From Porphyrobacter sp. (GTDB lineage: Bacteria; Pseudomonadota; Alphaproteobacteria; Sphingomonadales; Sphingomonadaceae): a stretch of DNA of 64,000 nucleotides. The stretch lies in NCBI GenBank assembly GCA_017744315.1, contig JAGIBN010000004.1, positions 310,001 through 374,000 of the forward strand. The letters run 5' to 3'. The first letter of the stretch is position 1; every line of letters starts with the position of its first letter. The position numbers and the translations under genes were made by a program. The notes under the pieces are model-generated. The model was not told the DNA's origin. It did not search any database and worked only from the letters and a program-made list of their open reading frames with translations. Shown here one piece after another: positions 36,901-44,700 of this stretch.

Positions 36901-37010
36901 TGGCCGCTCAGCATCAGCTGATGGACGACCCGGCGACCTCGCACCCGTTCTACTGGTCCGGCTTCGCCCTGATCGGCGACGGCGCCCGGCCGTTGTTCTC
37001 GGGCTCGTAA
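33930..37010 (+). CDS. TPR-CHAT domain protein (caspase-like putative protease), exported
   Basis: 1026 residues from ATG 33930; a longer frame from 33837 lacks a signal at its start. The signal peptide runs to about residue 29 (LPGPALAAS). An N-terminal domain of about 140 residues is followed by helical TPR-like repeats (GEYTEAEEFF, RFDEATRLFGEA, RYAQAEGLLRDAVAL, KQKSLALYREVV) and a coiled-coil stretch near 560-600. The C-terminal CHAT domain has the catalytic dyad His868 (ILHFATHAV) and Cys917 (VILSACDTAS). CHAT proteins are caspase-like cysteine peptidases; TPR-CHAT proteins are partners in several defence and signalling systems. It opens a nine-gene plus-strand cluster. The substrate is unknown; a signal peptide suggests periplasmic action. 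Confidence 0.85.
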   Translation: MLSNSCRATIAALCSAAAAFALPGPALAASPLESESFQVGTEGALCEAQGVMLGAARTSVFDRKWALICSDVDRPVGSAFSWRAGGDASEWIGRGRDATIECSAVGSAADIAPGAIMRRCREQGTNLEWNSYAVKSGDRVLVVEGVAAFDSALRLAMANLVQNRIVPGALDIVTTGGSGSLAQARASLGGHDLLIGQGYRRNNAGEYTEAEEFFRPGLLDDTSQEGAATIAAQRHETLVNRALQLSNLGRFDEATRLFGEARAMGLRDPIQPRLLRNFEAIDALNRGDLAAVAPILARPVPEVAQPVAAEGGTVLIDAPLSAGLNSGLSASLTDSVQQASRLTLAERAAIIDAQARQIGGTALRLDGKSDAALAELTAARNDIMRVKEGRVLSTARLQAQILAEMSQVHEANGRYAQAEGLLRDAVALTERRYPESASVNATKARLAAYLERRGEKQKSLALYREVVSDVTGKRAALVGLENQIRPYMRMLVDDVQAQPALVSDLFLASQLVERPGAAQTLAQLSRQLSAGTGEASDLFRRANTVDRELTRVNLSIAQARTPDNAGEGEAAALLPELEDRKARLEQAQLELLNALGAYPEYRSISHNYVAADDLVALLKPDEAYLKLVRLGDEMFAVYLSPTRSTGWRVDASASQVAGLVQKLRDSIALSINGVTATYPFDVDSSRQLYQAVFGPVAGELGQVEHLIFEPDGALLQLPINLLVADQAGVDAYHARVAAGGDEFDFRGVNWLGRDKAISTALSPAGFRDARRAPSSRAAKAYLGLGQNEPVGQVTQAALTRGLPQFTDPGCALPVASWNRPIPSDELVAASAVFGAGQSTLLTRAAFSDTAIEGRGDLNAFRILHFATHAVVTPPREGCPAQPALVTSFGDQGSDGLLQFGEVFDLNLDADLVILSACDTASTAGLEATREAGLESGGGQALDGLVRAFIGAGGRQVIASHWPAPEQYDATGRLFASFFRAPAGTSQGDALLAAQHQLMDDPATSHPFYWSGFALIGDGARPLFSGS

Positions 37011-37030
37011 GGAGGGCACGGGGGGGGCAC

Positions 37031-39037
37031 ATGGCAGGGGGCCGGTCTTCGAACTTCCTGACACGCGGATGGCACAACATCCGCGAGGCCGGGACGCGGC
37101 GCCTGGTTTTGACCACGCTGCTGCTGATCGTCGCCCTGCTGCTGGCGCGGTTCAGCTGGTACCTGCCGGTGACCGACCAGGCGGAAAACCGGCTCTACGA
37201 CTTGCGCAGCTTCGTGCTCGCCGAAGAGGTCGGCCAGGACGAACGCATCGCCCTCGTCGTCTACGACGACCAGACGCTGATCAACGCCCGCAAGCGCTCG
37301 CCGCTCGACCGCGGCTTGCTGGCCCGGGCTCTGCGCAATCTCGATGCGATGGGCGCCAAGGCCATCGGCATCGATATCTTGTTCGACCAGCCGCAGGACG
37401 AGGATGACGACCTTATCGCGACCTTGCGCGCGATGAAGACGCCGGTGTCGGTCGCCTTTGCCGAAACCTCGGTCAACGAAGGCGACATCAAGTACGAGCA
37501 ACAGCAATATCTCGAGCAGTTCCTCGCCCGCCTCGAAGGAAGTAACGCGCATCCGGCCAGCATTGCCCTCAGCAACGCTGACGGGGTCACCCGTGTCTGG
37601 CCCAGGCTGTCGCCGCAACTGCCGCCGACCCTCGGCCGTTCCATGCTCGCGAGTGCCGGGGAGAACGCGAAGGCCCTTCCCGGTTACGAAGGCTCGATCC
37701 GCTATCGGCGCGCCGCCAGTGACGAGATCCCGGTCTATAGCCCGCTGCAGATCGACAGCCTCGTCAATCCGGACGTGCTCCCCTACCTCAAGCCGGCCAT
37801 AGAAGGCCGCTACGTCCTGATCGGCGGCGACATCGTAGACTACGACCGGGTGGCGACCTCGCTCACCGCCGCGACGGGCGAGACCCCCGCCGGAATGCAG
37901 GTCCACGCGGAGATGATCGCTCAAATGCTCGACGGCGCGCGGTTGTCGCAGCCCCAACCTCTTGTGCTGTGGTTGCTGGGCGCGTTCGTGATCCTCAGCG
38001 CCGCTCTCACGGGCCTGGTCGAACTCCGCAGCCTTAGGATCTACCCGCTGCTCGCACTCCAGTTCGCGGTCCTCGTCGGCCTCCCGTTCCTGCTCCAGTG
38101 GCGCGGTGTCGACACTTACGGTTTGCCCGCCGCGGGCTGGGTACTCGGGTGGATCGTCGCGTTCAGTGCGGTGACCTCCGCGGCGCGGGCTTCGAGCGCG
38201 GTTCAGCGGCGGTTCGCGCAGGGGGCGCTGGGCAAGTACCTGCCGCGCGAGATGGCCGAAGAGATTCTCGAACATCCCGAGCGGCTTTCGCTCCATGGCG
38301 AGAAGAAGGAGATCTACGTCCTCTTCAGCGACCTGGAGGGCTTCACCAAGATGAGCCACGCGCTCGAACCGGAAATGGTCGCCAAGCTGCTCAACCGCTA
38401 CCTCGATATGCTGAGCGAGGTCGTGCTCGAACATGGCGGGGTGATCGACAAGTTCGTCGGAGACGCGGTGGTCGCGTTCTGGGGGGCGCCGATCGCCCGG
38501 CCCGACGACGGCGCCCGCGCGGCCAAGGCGGGCTATGCCGTGTGGCAGGCGGGCGAGGAATTCAGGAAGACCGTCGACCCCTCTCTCCCGCCCGTCGGCA
38601 AGACCCGCGTCGGGCTCCATTTCGGCGAGGCGGTGATCGGCAACTTCGGGGGCAAGAGCCGCATCCAGTACACCGCGCTCGGCGACAGCATGAACACCGC
38701 GTCGCGGCTGGAGGCGGCCAACAAGGCGCTCTACTCCAGCGTCATGGCGAGCCGCGAGTTCGCCGACCGCTCCGGCCTCGACTGGTGGCGCCCGATGGGC
38801 CGGGTGGTCCTGCGCGGGCGGATGAAGCCGGTCGACCTGTTCGAACCCGCGCCCGACTTCCCCAACGAGGATCGGGCGGCGCTCTATCAAGCGATGATCC
38901 TGGTCGAGAAGGACAAGCCGGCGGCGCTCGAGGTCTTGCGCGCCGTCGCCGAGAAGCACCCTGACGATGCGGCGCTCGCCAATCTCGTCGAGCGCACCGA
39001 GCGCCTTTCCAACAACTTCGCGTTCGCCCTCGGCTGA
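37031..39037 (+). CDS. CHASE2-domain adenylate/guanylate cyclase
   Basis: 668 residues. The first transmembrane helix is at about 24-44, followed by a large extracytoplasmic CHASE2 sensor (ENRLYDLRSFVLAEE, GAKAIGIDILFDQPQ, GRYVLIGGDIVDYDR), then three helices near 313-385. The class III cyclase domain is at about 420-600. Metal-binding aspartates are in YVLFSDLEGFTKMS and DKFVGDAVVAFWGAP, and the purine/ribose region is QYTALGDSMNTASRLE. A ~50-residue tail with a TPR-like helix pair follows. It probably makes cAMP; guanine specificity cannot be excluded by eye. It starts 20 bases after the CHAT gene with a strong GGAGG-like site, so co-expression is expected. The CHASE2-CHAT pairing is known from cyanobacteria. 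Confidence 0.9.
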   Translation: MAGGRSSNFLTRGWHNIREAGTRRLVLTTLLLIVALLLARFSWYLPVTDQAENRLYDLRSFVLAEEVGQDERIALVVYDDQTLINARKRSPLDRGLLARALRNLDAMGAKAIGIDILFDQPQDEDDDLIATLRAMKTPVSVAFAETSVNEGDIKYEQQQYLEQFLARLEGSNAHPASIALSNADGVTRVWPRLSPQLPPTLGRSMLASAGENAKALPGYEGSIRYRRAASDEIPVYSPLQIDSLVNPDVLPYLKPAIEGRYVLIGGDIVDYDRVATSLTAATGETPAGMQVHAEMIAQMLDGARLSQPQPLVLWLLGAFVILSAALTGLVELRSLRIYPLLALQFAVLVGLPFLLQWRGVDTYGLPAAGWVLGWIVAFSAVTSAARASSAVQRRFAQGALGKYLPREMAEEILEHPERLSLHGEKKEIYVLFSDLEGFTKMSHALEPEMVAKLLNRYLDMLSEVVLEHGGVIDKFVGDAVVAFWGAPIARPDDGARAAKAGYAVWQAGEEFRKTVDPSLPPVGKTRVGLHFGEAVIGNFGGKSRIQYTALGDSMNTASRLEAANKALYSSVMASREFADRSGLDWWRPMGRVVLRGRMKPVDLFEPAPDFPNEDRAALYQAMILVEKDKPAALEVLRAVAEKHPDDAALANLVERTERLSNNFAFALG

Positions 39038-39100
39038 GCGTTCAACTACCGGAATTTCACTGACAACTCCCGGCGGTTTTTGATAGGGGGGTCTCGGTCG

Positions 39101-39859
39101 ATGAAAGGGGAACATGGGGTGAAGCAAGCAAAGACGAACCGGCTGATCCCGTTCGCGCTGGCTGCGGCTGCCTGTGCGCTCGTGCCTGCGGTCGCCTCGG
39201 CCGGCGTGGTCGTCGCATCGAGCGGACCGTCGGCTTCGAGCTTTCCGGTCGGCAAGAAGATCGGCGACAGCGAAAAGGTCGTCCTGCGCGCGGGTGACAC
39301 GCTCACCGTGCTCGACGGCAAGGGCACCCGCGTCCTTCGCGGGGCCGGGACGTTTTCGCTCGACCAGCAGGCCGGCCCGAACAAGAGCGGCACTTTCGCG
39401 GTCCTGACCGAGCGGCGCTCGGCGCAGCGGATGCGGACCGGGGCGGTTCGCGGCGACGAAGTGACCGGACAGGTCCAGCCGCCCAACCTCTGGTACGTGG
39501 ACCTGGCCAAGCCCGGCAAGGTGTGCCTCGCCGAAACCGACCGCGTGCGCATCTGGCGCAACACCACAGACGGTGAGGCGAGCTTCACGCTCAGTCCTGC
39601 AGGCGGCGGTAAGTCCGAGACGATCAGCTTCTCTGACGGCGACATGCTGACGCCGTGGGACACCGCGGGCCTGCCGGTCACTGCCGGACAGGTCTATCGC
39701 ATTGCCGATGCGCGTGGGAACACGGTCGGCGAACTGAGCTTCGCGATCCTCAATCCGGTGGCTGAAGAGCCCGAGGCGCTCGCGCAGCAACTGATCGAGA
39801 ACGGCTGCACTAGACAGCTTGAGCTGCTCTCTTCAGCGACGATGGTCACCGAAGGGTAG
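39101..39859 (+). CDS. Exported protein of unknown function between the cyclase and TPS genes
   Basis: 252 residues from ATG 39101; a GTG at 39119 is a possible alternative start. The signal peptide ends near VASAGVVV. The mature part opens with a FecR-like beta segment (VVLRAGDTLTVLDGKGTRVL, RGAGTFSL), then a middle domain with NLWYVDLAKPGKVCLAET and SFTLSPAGG, and a helical end with a second cysteine (LIENGCTRQLELL), allowing a disulfide. FecR-like domains often accompany CHAT and CHASE2 genes in cyanobacteria, supporting a shared envelope-sensing role. Similarity to FecR is weak, and the function is not known. Two hairpins follow before the TPS genes. Confidence 0.7.
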   Translation: MKGEHGVKQAKTNRLIPFALAAAACALVPAVASAGVVVASSGPSASSFPVGKKIGDSEKVVLRAGDTLTVLDGKGTRVLRGAGTFSLDQQAGPNKSGTFAVLTERRSAQRMRTGAVRGDEVTGQVQPPNLWYVDLAKPGKVCLAETDRVRIWRNTTDGEASFTLSPAGGGKSETISFSDGDMLTPWDTAGLPVTAGQVYRIADARGNTVGELSFAILNPVAEEPEALAQQLIENGCTRQLELLSSATMVTEG

Positions 39860-39864
39860 CAAGT

Positions 39865-39881
39865 GGCGCCGTAACGGCGCC
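39865..39881 (+). repeat. Perfect short palindrome between the exported protein and tpsB
   Basis: GGCGCCGT and ACGGCGCC are complementary around one A. There is no T-run, so it is not a terminator by itself, but it may stabilise the 3' end of the upstream segment. Confidence 0.35.
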
Positions 39882-39906
39882 GAAGGGTGAACGGCTCAAC
39901 GGTAGG

Positions 39907-39928
39907 GCCGGCGAGCGACGCCGGCTTT
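39907..39928 (+). terminator. Weak intrinsic terminator or attenuator before tpsB
   Basis: The hairpin GCCGGCG-AGCGA-CGCCGGC is followed by only TTT. It lies 29 bases before the tpsB start and could reduce read-through from the CHAT/cyclase genes into the secretion genes. Confidence 0.35.
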
Positions 39929-39956
39929 AGACCGGGCCGTACCAAATGGGGGTTTC

Positions 39957-41732
39957 ATGGGGTTTCTGGCGAGCAAGCGGCTGCTGATCGGGATGGCGTG
40001 TCTCGCGCTTCCGAGTGCGGCCCTGGCGCAGCAGGGCGTTGTGCCCAATCCACCGACCAGCACCGACCTCAACGTCGCGCGGGACGAAGCCGGCCAGCCA
40101 CGGCCGAGCACGCTATCGGTCGAAGGCGACATCGAGCGCGGGCCCTGCCCTCTCTCCGACCCCTCGTTCGCCAACACGCGGGTGACGTTTTCGGCCGTCG
40201 AGTTCTCCGGCTTGCCGGGCATCCCGGCCTCGGTGCTCGACGCCTCGTGGACCGACCTCAAGGGGCGCGAGTTGCCGATCGCGTCCTTGTGCGAGGTTCG
40301 TGACCGCGCAGCCACGATCCTGCGCGGCCTGGGCTACCTCGCGGCGGTGCAGATCCCGCCGCAGAGGATCGATGCCAACGGCACCGTGCATATGGACGTG
40401 CTCGCGGCCAGGCTGGTCGAAGTGCAACTACGCGGCGAGCCGGGCCCGAGCGGGAAGTTGATCGCCGCGCACCTCGCGCGCCTGACCGAACGCGAGTGGT
40501 TCAATACTCGCGAGGCCGAGCGGCAGTTGCTGCTGATGGAGGACCTCCCCGGCTACAACGTGCGTCTGGTCCTGCGCTCCGCCGGTGGCAAGCCGGGCGA
40601 AGTCGTGGGCGACGTGCTGATCGAACGGCGCCCATTCGAGCTGGTGGCGGGCTTCCAGAACCTGGGCTCAAAGACCACCGGGCGCGAGGCGGGCTTCGTG
40701 GCCTTTACCGCCAACGACCTCCTCGGCCTCGGCGACCGTACGATCGTCAGCTACTACAACACCCTCGACTGGAACGAGCAGCGGATCATCAACCTCTCGC
40801 ACGACCTGGCGCTCAATGCCGACGGCTTGCGGATGGGTGTCGGGGTCCTGTTCGGCCGGACCGAGCCCGACCTCGGCGGAGCGCCTTTCACCACCGACAG
40901 CTTCACCGCCGAAGCCTATCTCAGTTATCCCTTCATCCGCCGCCAGTCGCAATCGCTGTTCGGCACCGCCGGGTTCGAGGTGGTCGACCAGCAGGTCAAC
41001 TTCGGCAAAACTCTGCTCAGCGACGACCAGCTGCGGGTCGCTTACGCCCGGCTCGATCACCAGATGGTCGACCGCGACAGCATCACCGGACGAAACGGCT
41101 TCAGCGGGCTCGAACCGCGCTGGCGGACCCTGGCGTCGCTCGAGCTGCGCCAGGGGATCGATGGCCTCGGCGCAAGCGACAGCTGCGTGCCGCTCTCCAA
41201 CTGCCTGCCGCCCAACGTGCCGATCAGCAACTTCGCTGCCGATCCCAGTTCCTTCGTGGCGCGGCTCGACGGACAGGTCGAATTCCGCCCGGCGCGTCGC
41301 TTCACCCTCTCGGTCGCCCCGAAGGCGCAGATTTCGGACGGTCCGCTGCTCTCCTACGAGCAGGCGAGCCTTGGCAACTACACCATCGGCCGCGGCCTCG
41401 AGCCCGGCGTCGCGCTGGGCGACAGCGCGCTCGGAGCTTCGTTCGAGCTGCGCTACGGCAGCATCTACCCGAGACGGCCCAACGGCTTTGCGATCGAACC
41501 GTTCGTGTTCCTCGACTGGGCCAAGGCGTGGATCGATGATGCCATCGCCGGACCCGATCCGCAGGACGTGGCAACCGCCGGCCTGGGCGCTCGCGGCCGC
41601 TGGGGCAGTGCGGCGGACTTCAGCGTGCTGCTGGCCTTCCCGCTGGCGCCCGCCGGCTACCAGACCGAAACCAGCGACCCGCGGCTGCTGTTCACCCTGA
41701 CCACTCGCCTGCTTCCCTGGGGAGACCGCTGA
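39957..41732 (+). CDS. TpsB-type outer-membrane transporter (ShlB/FhaC/HecB family)
   Basis: 591 residues. The signal peptide ends near SAALAQQG. The periplasmic part has a POTRA domain pair (FSAVEFSGLPGIPASVLDA, then ATILRGLGYLAAVQIPPQRI, and YNVRLVLRSAGG). The 16-strand barrel begins around residue 230 (FELVAGFQNLGSKTTGREAG) and contains the ShlB motif GRGLEPGVALGDSALGASFE near 480 and a Trp/Arg-rich end. TpsB proteins move one large TpsA partner across the outer membrane. The partner is the next gene, whose ATG overlaps this stop by one base. Confidence 0.91.
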   Translation: MGFLASKRLLIGMACLALPSAALAQQGVVPNPPTSTDLNVARDEAGQPRPSTLSVEGDIERGPCPLSDPSFANTRVTFSAVEFSGLPGIPASVLDASWTDLKGRELPIASLCEVRDRAATILRGLGYLAAVQIPPQRIDANGTVHMDVLAARLVEVQLRGEPGPSGKLIAAHLARLTEREWFNTREAERQLLLMEDLPGYNVRLVLRSAGGKPGEVVGDVLIERRPFELVAGFQNLGSKTTGREAGFVAFTANDLLGLGDRTIVSYYNTLDWNEQRIINLSHDLALNADGLRMGVGVLFGRTEPDLGGAPFTTDSFTAEAYLSYPFIRRQSQSLFGTAGFEVVDQQVNFGKTLLSDDQLRVAYARLDHQMVDRDSITGRNGFSGLEPRWRTLASLELRQGIDGLGASDSCVPLSNCLPPNVPISNFAADPSSFVARLDGQVEFRPARRFTLSVAPKAQISDGPLLSYEQASLGNYTIGRGLEPGVALGDSALGASFELRYGSIYPRRPNGFAIEPFVFLDWAKAWIDDAIAGPDPQDVATAGLGARGRWGSAADFSVLLAFPLAPAGYQTETSDPRLLFTLTTRLLPWGDR

Positions 41733-44700
41733 TGCTGCCATATGCAAGATCCGGCCTGCTGGCGGGTTGTGCGCTCGGAGCGCTGCTGATCGGCCTTCCC
41801 GGCACCGCCGATGCTCAATCATTCCAGGGCAGTCACAACGTCGTCACAGGCGCAGCCTCGGTCGCGCATGGCACCGGAACTACCGACATCACGGTCGGCT
41901 CGGCAGAAACGGTCATCAACTGGACGGCGATGGACGCCTTCGGCACCGGAAACATTGATTTCCAGCCCGTAGGCACGACGGCCACCTTCAGAGCCGACGG
42001 CCCCACCGATTTCACGGTGCTCAACCGGATCCTGCCGGTCAACGCCAACGGCGGATCAACCGCGAGCACGGTAACATTCAACGGCACCGTCGAGAGCTTC
42101 GTCAATCCAGGCGGCGGGCCAGACGTGGTTGGAGGGCAGATCTGGTTCTACAGCCCGACCGGGATCATTGCCGGACCTTCGGCGGTGTTCAACGTCGGCA
42201 GTCTGATCCTGACAACCAACGATATCCAGTTTGTGGCTGACGACTTCTCTGCCGGCATACAAGGCTCCATCTACGGACCGGGTGGACTGGTGCAGTTCCG
42301 CGGTCCGGTAGATTCGAGCGGCGTGGTAGACGTACAGGCCGGGGCGCAAATCAACGCCACGGGCTCCAACGCCTATGTCGCGCTCGTCGCTCCGCGTGTG
42401 ATGCAATCGGGCCAGGTCTCGGCGGACGGCAACGTCGCCTACGTCGCCGCCGAGCAGGTCGACATGACGATCAACGCCGGGCTGGTCGATTTCACGCTGA
42501 CCGTCGGCACGACCGACGCGAATGGCATCGTCCACGACGGCACGACCACCGGCCCGCAATCGGCAGGGTTCGCCGATCCCCAGCGCATCTCCATGGTCGC
42601 GCTCCCGAAGAACGACGCGCTGACGATGCTGCTGTCTGGTTCGATCGGCTACGCGCCTGCCGCCAGTGCGTTCAACGACGGTAGCTCGGTGGTGCTCGCC
42701 GCCGGTTTCGCCGACGATCACCCATCGGCGCTGCCCGACAATCGCCTGGGTAGCATCTCCATCGGCACCGGCGTCTTCAGCAATGCCGTAACCGCTTATG
42801 CCACTGACGGCATCCAGGTCACGCCACCTTCCGGCACGACGAACTTCCAGGGCGATGCCAATCTTCAGGCTGCCCGATCGATCGAGATCACGGCAGGCGA
42901 TCTCCAGCAGGTCACTTTCGACGGCAACCTCTACCTCTCCGCCGGAGAAGCGGGGACGGGCGGCACTATCACCCTCCTGGCGAGCGGCTCGGGCGGCTCC
43001 CAGGTCGGCCTGATCGACATTGCAGGCACGCTGAGCGCCTATGCTTCGAGCGACGGCATTCTGTCGGGCCTCGCCTCCCCGCTCGACGGACAGGGAGGGA
43101 CGGTCGACCTCACCGCCGATGGTGGCCGGATCGAGGCGACGACACTGTTCGCCTCGGCCGATGGCTATGGCAGCTACGATTTCTACACCGGAGGCGACGG
43201 CACGGGCGGCACCGTCAGCGTCAGAGTCCAGAACGGCGGCACGATCGCGGCCGATTTCGTAAGCCTCAGCGCCGATGGAAGCGGCGGCGGGTCCGACAAT
43301 GACGGCGGTGACGGGTTCGGCGGCCTGGCCTCGGTGGTCGATGAAGGCGGGGCGCTTGCCTTCCGTGATCTCTATGTCACGGCACGTGCCAACGGCGCCT
43401 ATGCCCTCAACGGCGGCGATGCGACCGGGGGGACGGTCAACGTCCAGATAACCTCACAGGCGCAGACCTGGGACTACCTGTCGATCAACACCAGCGGCAC
43501 GTCGGGTAGCCAAGCCTTCTTCGACACCGGCCTCACGGGCAACGTCCACAGCGGCGGCCAAGCAAACCTCGCGATCAGCGGCACCGGCAGCCTCGAAGTT
43601 ACGGGCGATGTCTATGTCACCGCCAACAGCTACATGGGCCTGGAGGGAGCCGCCGGGTTCGCCGGTCAGGCCGGAGACGTGGACGTTTCGGTCACCGGCG
43701 GAGCCAGCCTGGTCGTGGCGGGAACGCTCGACCTTCAGGCCAGCGCGCTGATCTTCGACGAGAACCTCGATCCGGATCCGACCACGGCCCCGACCCAGCT
43801 CGGCGGAACCGTCACGTTGACCGCTGACGGCGGCAGTGTGACTGCGGGTTACCTCAACGCCAAGGCCGAGGCCTTTGGCGTGTCGGCTTCAACGACGGCC
43901 GGCTCCGCTACCGGCGGGACGGTCAGCGTGTCTGCGCTCGGCGGAGGCTCGATCCTGCTCGACGACGGCAACAACGCCTCCTTCGCGCGCATCTCAGCCG
44001 ACGCATTCGGAGCGCTGGGGCTGGCTCCGGCGGATGCCATCGGCGGGACCGCGCAACTGATCGTCGAGGACGGATCGTTCGTGGTCCGTGGCGACATCGA
44101 CCTTTCGGCCAACGCCCGCATCGCTGACGTGTTCTACGACGTCATCCCTCCTGGCGACGGCTTCAACGCCACCGGCGGCACGGCCTCGGTCCAGCTTTTG
44201 CGGGGATCGGCCGGGTCGGCCAATCTAGAGGCGACTTCGCTCTCGATTCAGGCCCTTGGCGACGGGCGCCTGATCATGTCGGGCTCGGCCCTGCCAGGCG
44301 GAGATCCGTTCCTGGGCAATGGCGGTGACGGCGCGGGCGGCGCGGCAGGGCTTTCGCAAGCAGGGGGCCAACTGACTGTCGCGAGCGTCCTGTTGGACGC
44401 GGCCGGTATCGGCGGCGGCTCCGATACCGGCGACGGCGGGCTGGGAGCCGGGGGATCGGCCCAGGCCGCGTTCTCCGATGGCTCGTTCTCGCTCGGCACG
44501 GTCAGCATCACCGCGATGGGCACGGGCGGTTACGGTCAGACGGCCGGAGAAGCCAGCGGCGGCCAGGCCGGGTTCTCTGTCATCGATACCGTCGCGGGAC
44601 CGAGCGGCGCGCGCAGCCTCACCGACCTCACGATCGATGTCAGCGCAACCGGCGGCCTCGGCAGCGGCGGCGCAACGGCATCTTCATCCGCCGGGCGCGC

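Noticed and set aside
36950-39790. Minus-strand frame of 946 codons
   Set aside because: Antisense to the CHASE2 cyclase and its neighbour; no domain features, and the plus-strand genes have clear motifs.
39865-39881. Palindrome as a rho-independent terminator
   Set aside because: The loop is one base and no T-run follows, so it cannot act as a standard terminator.
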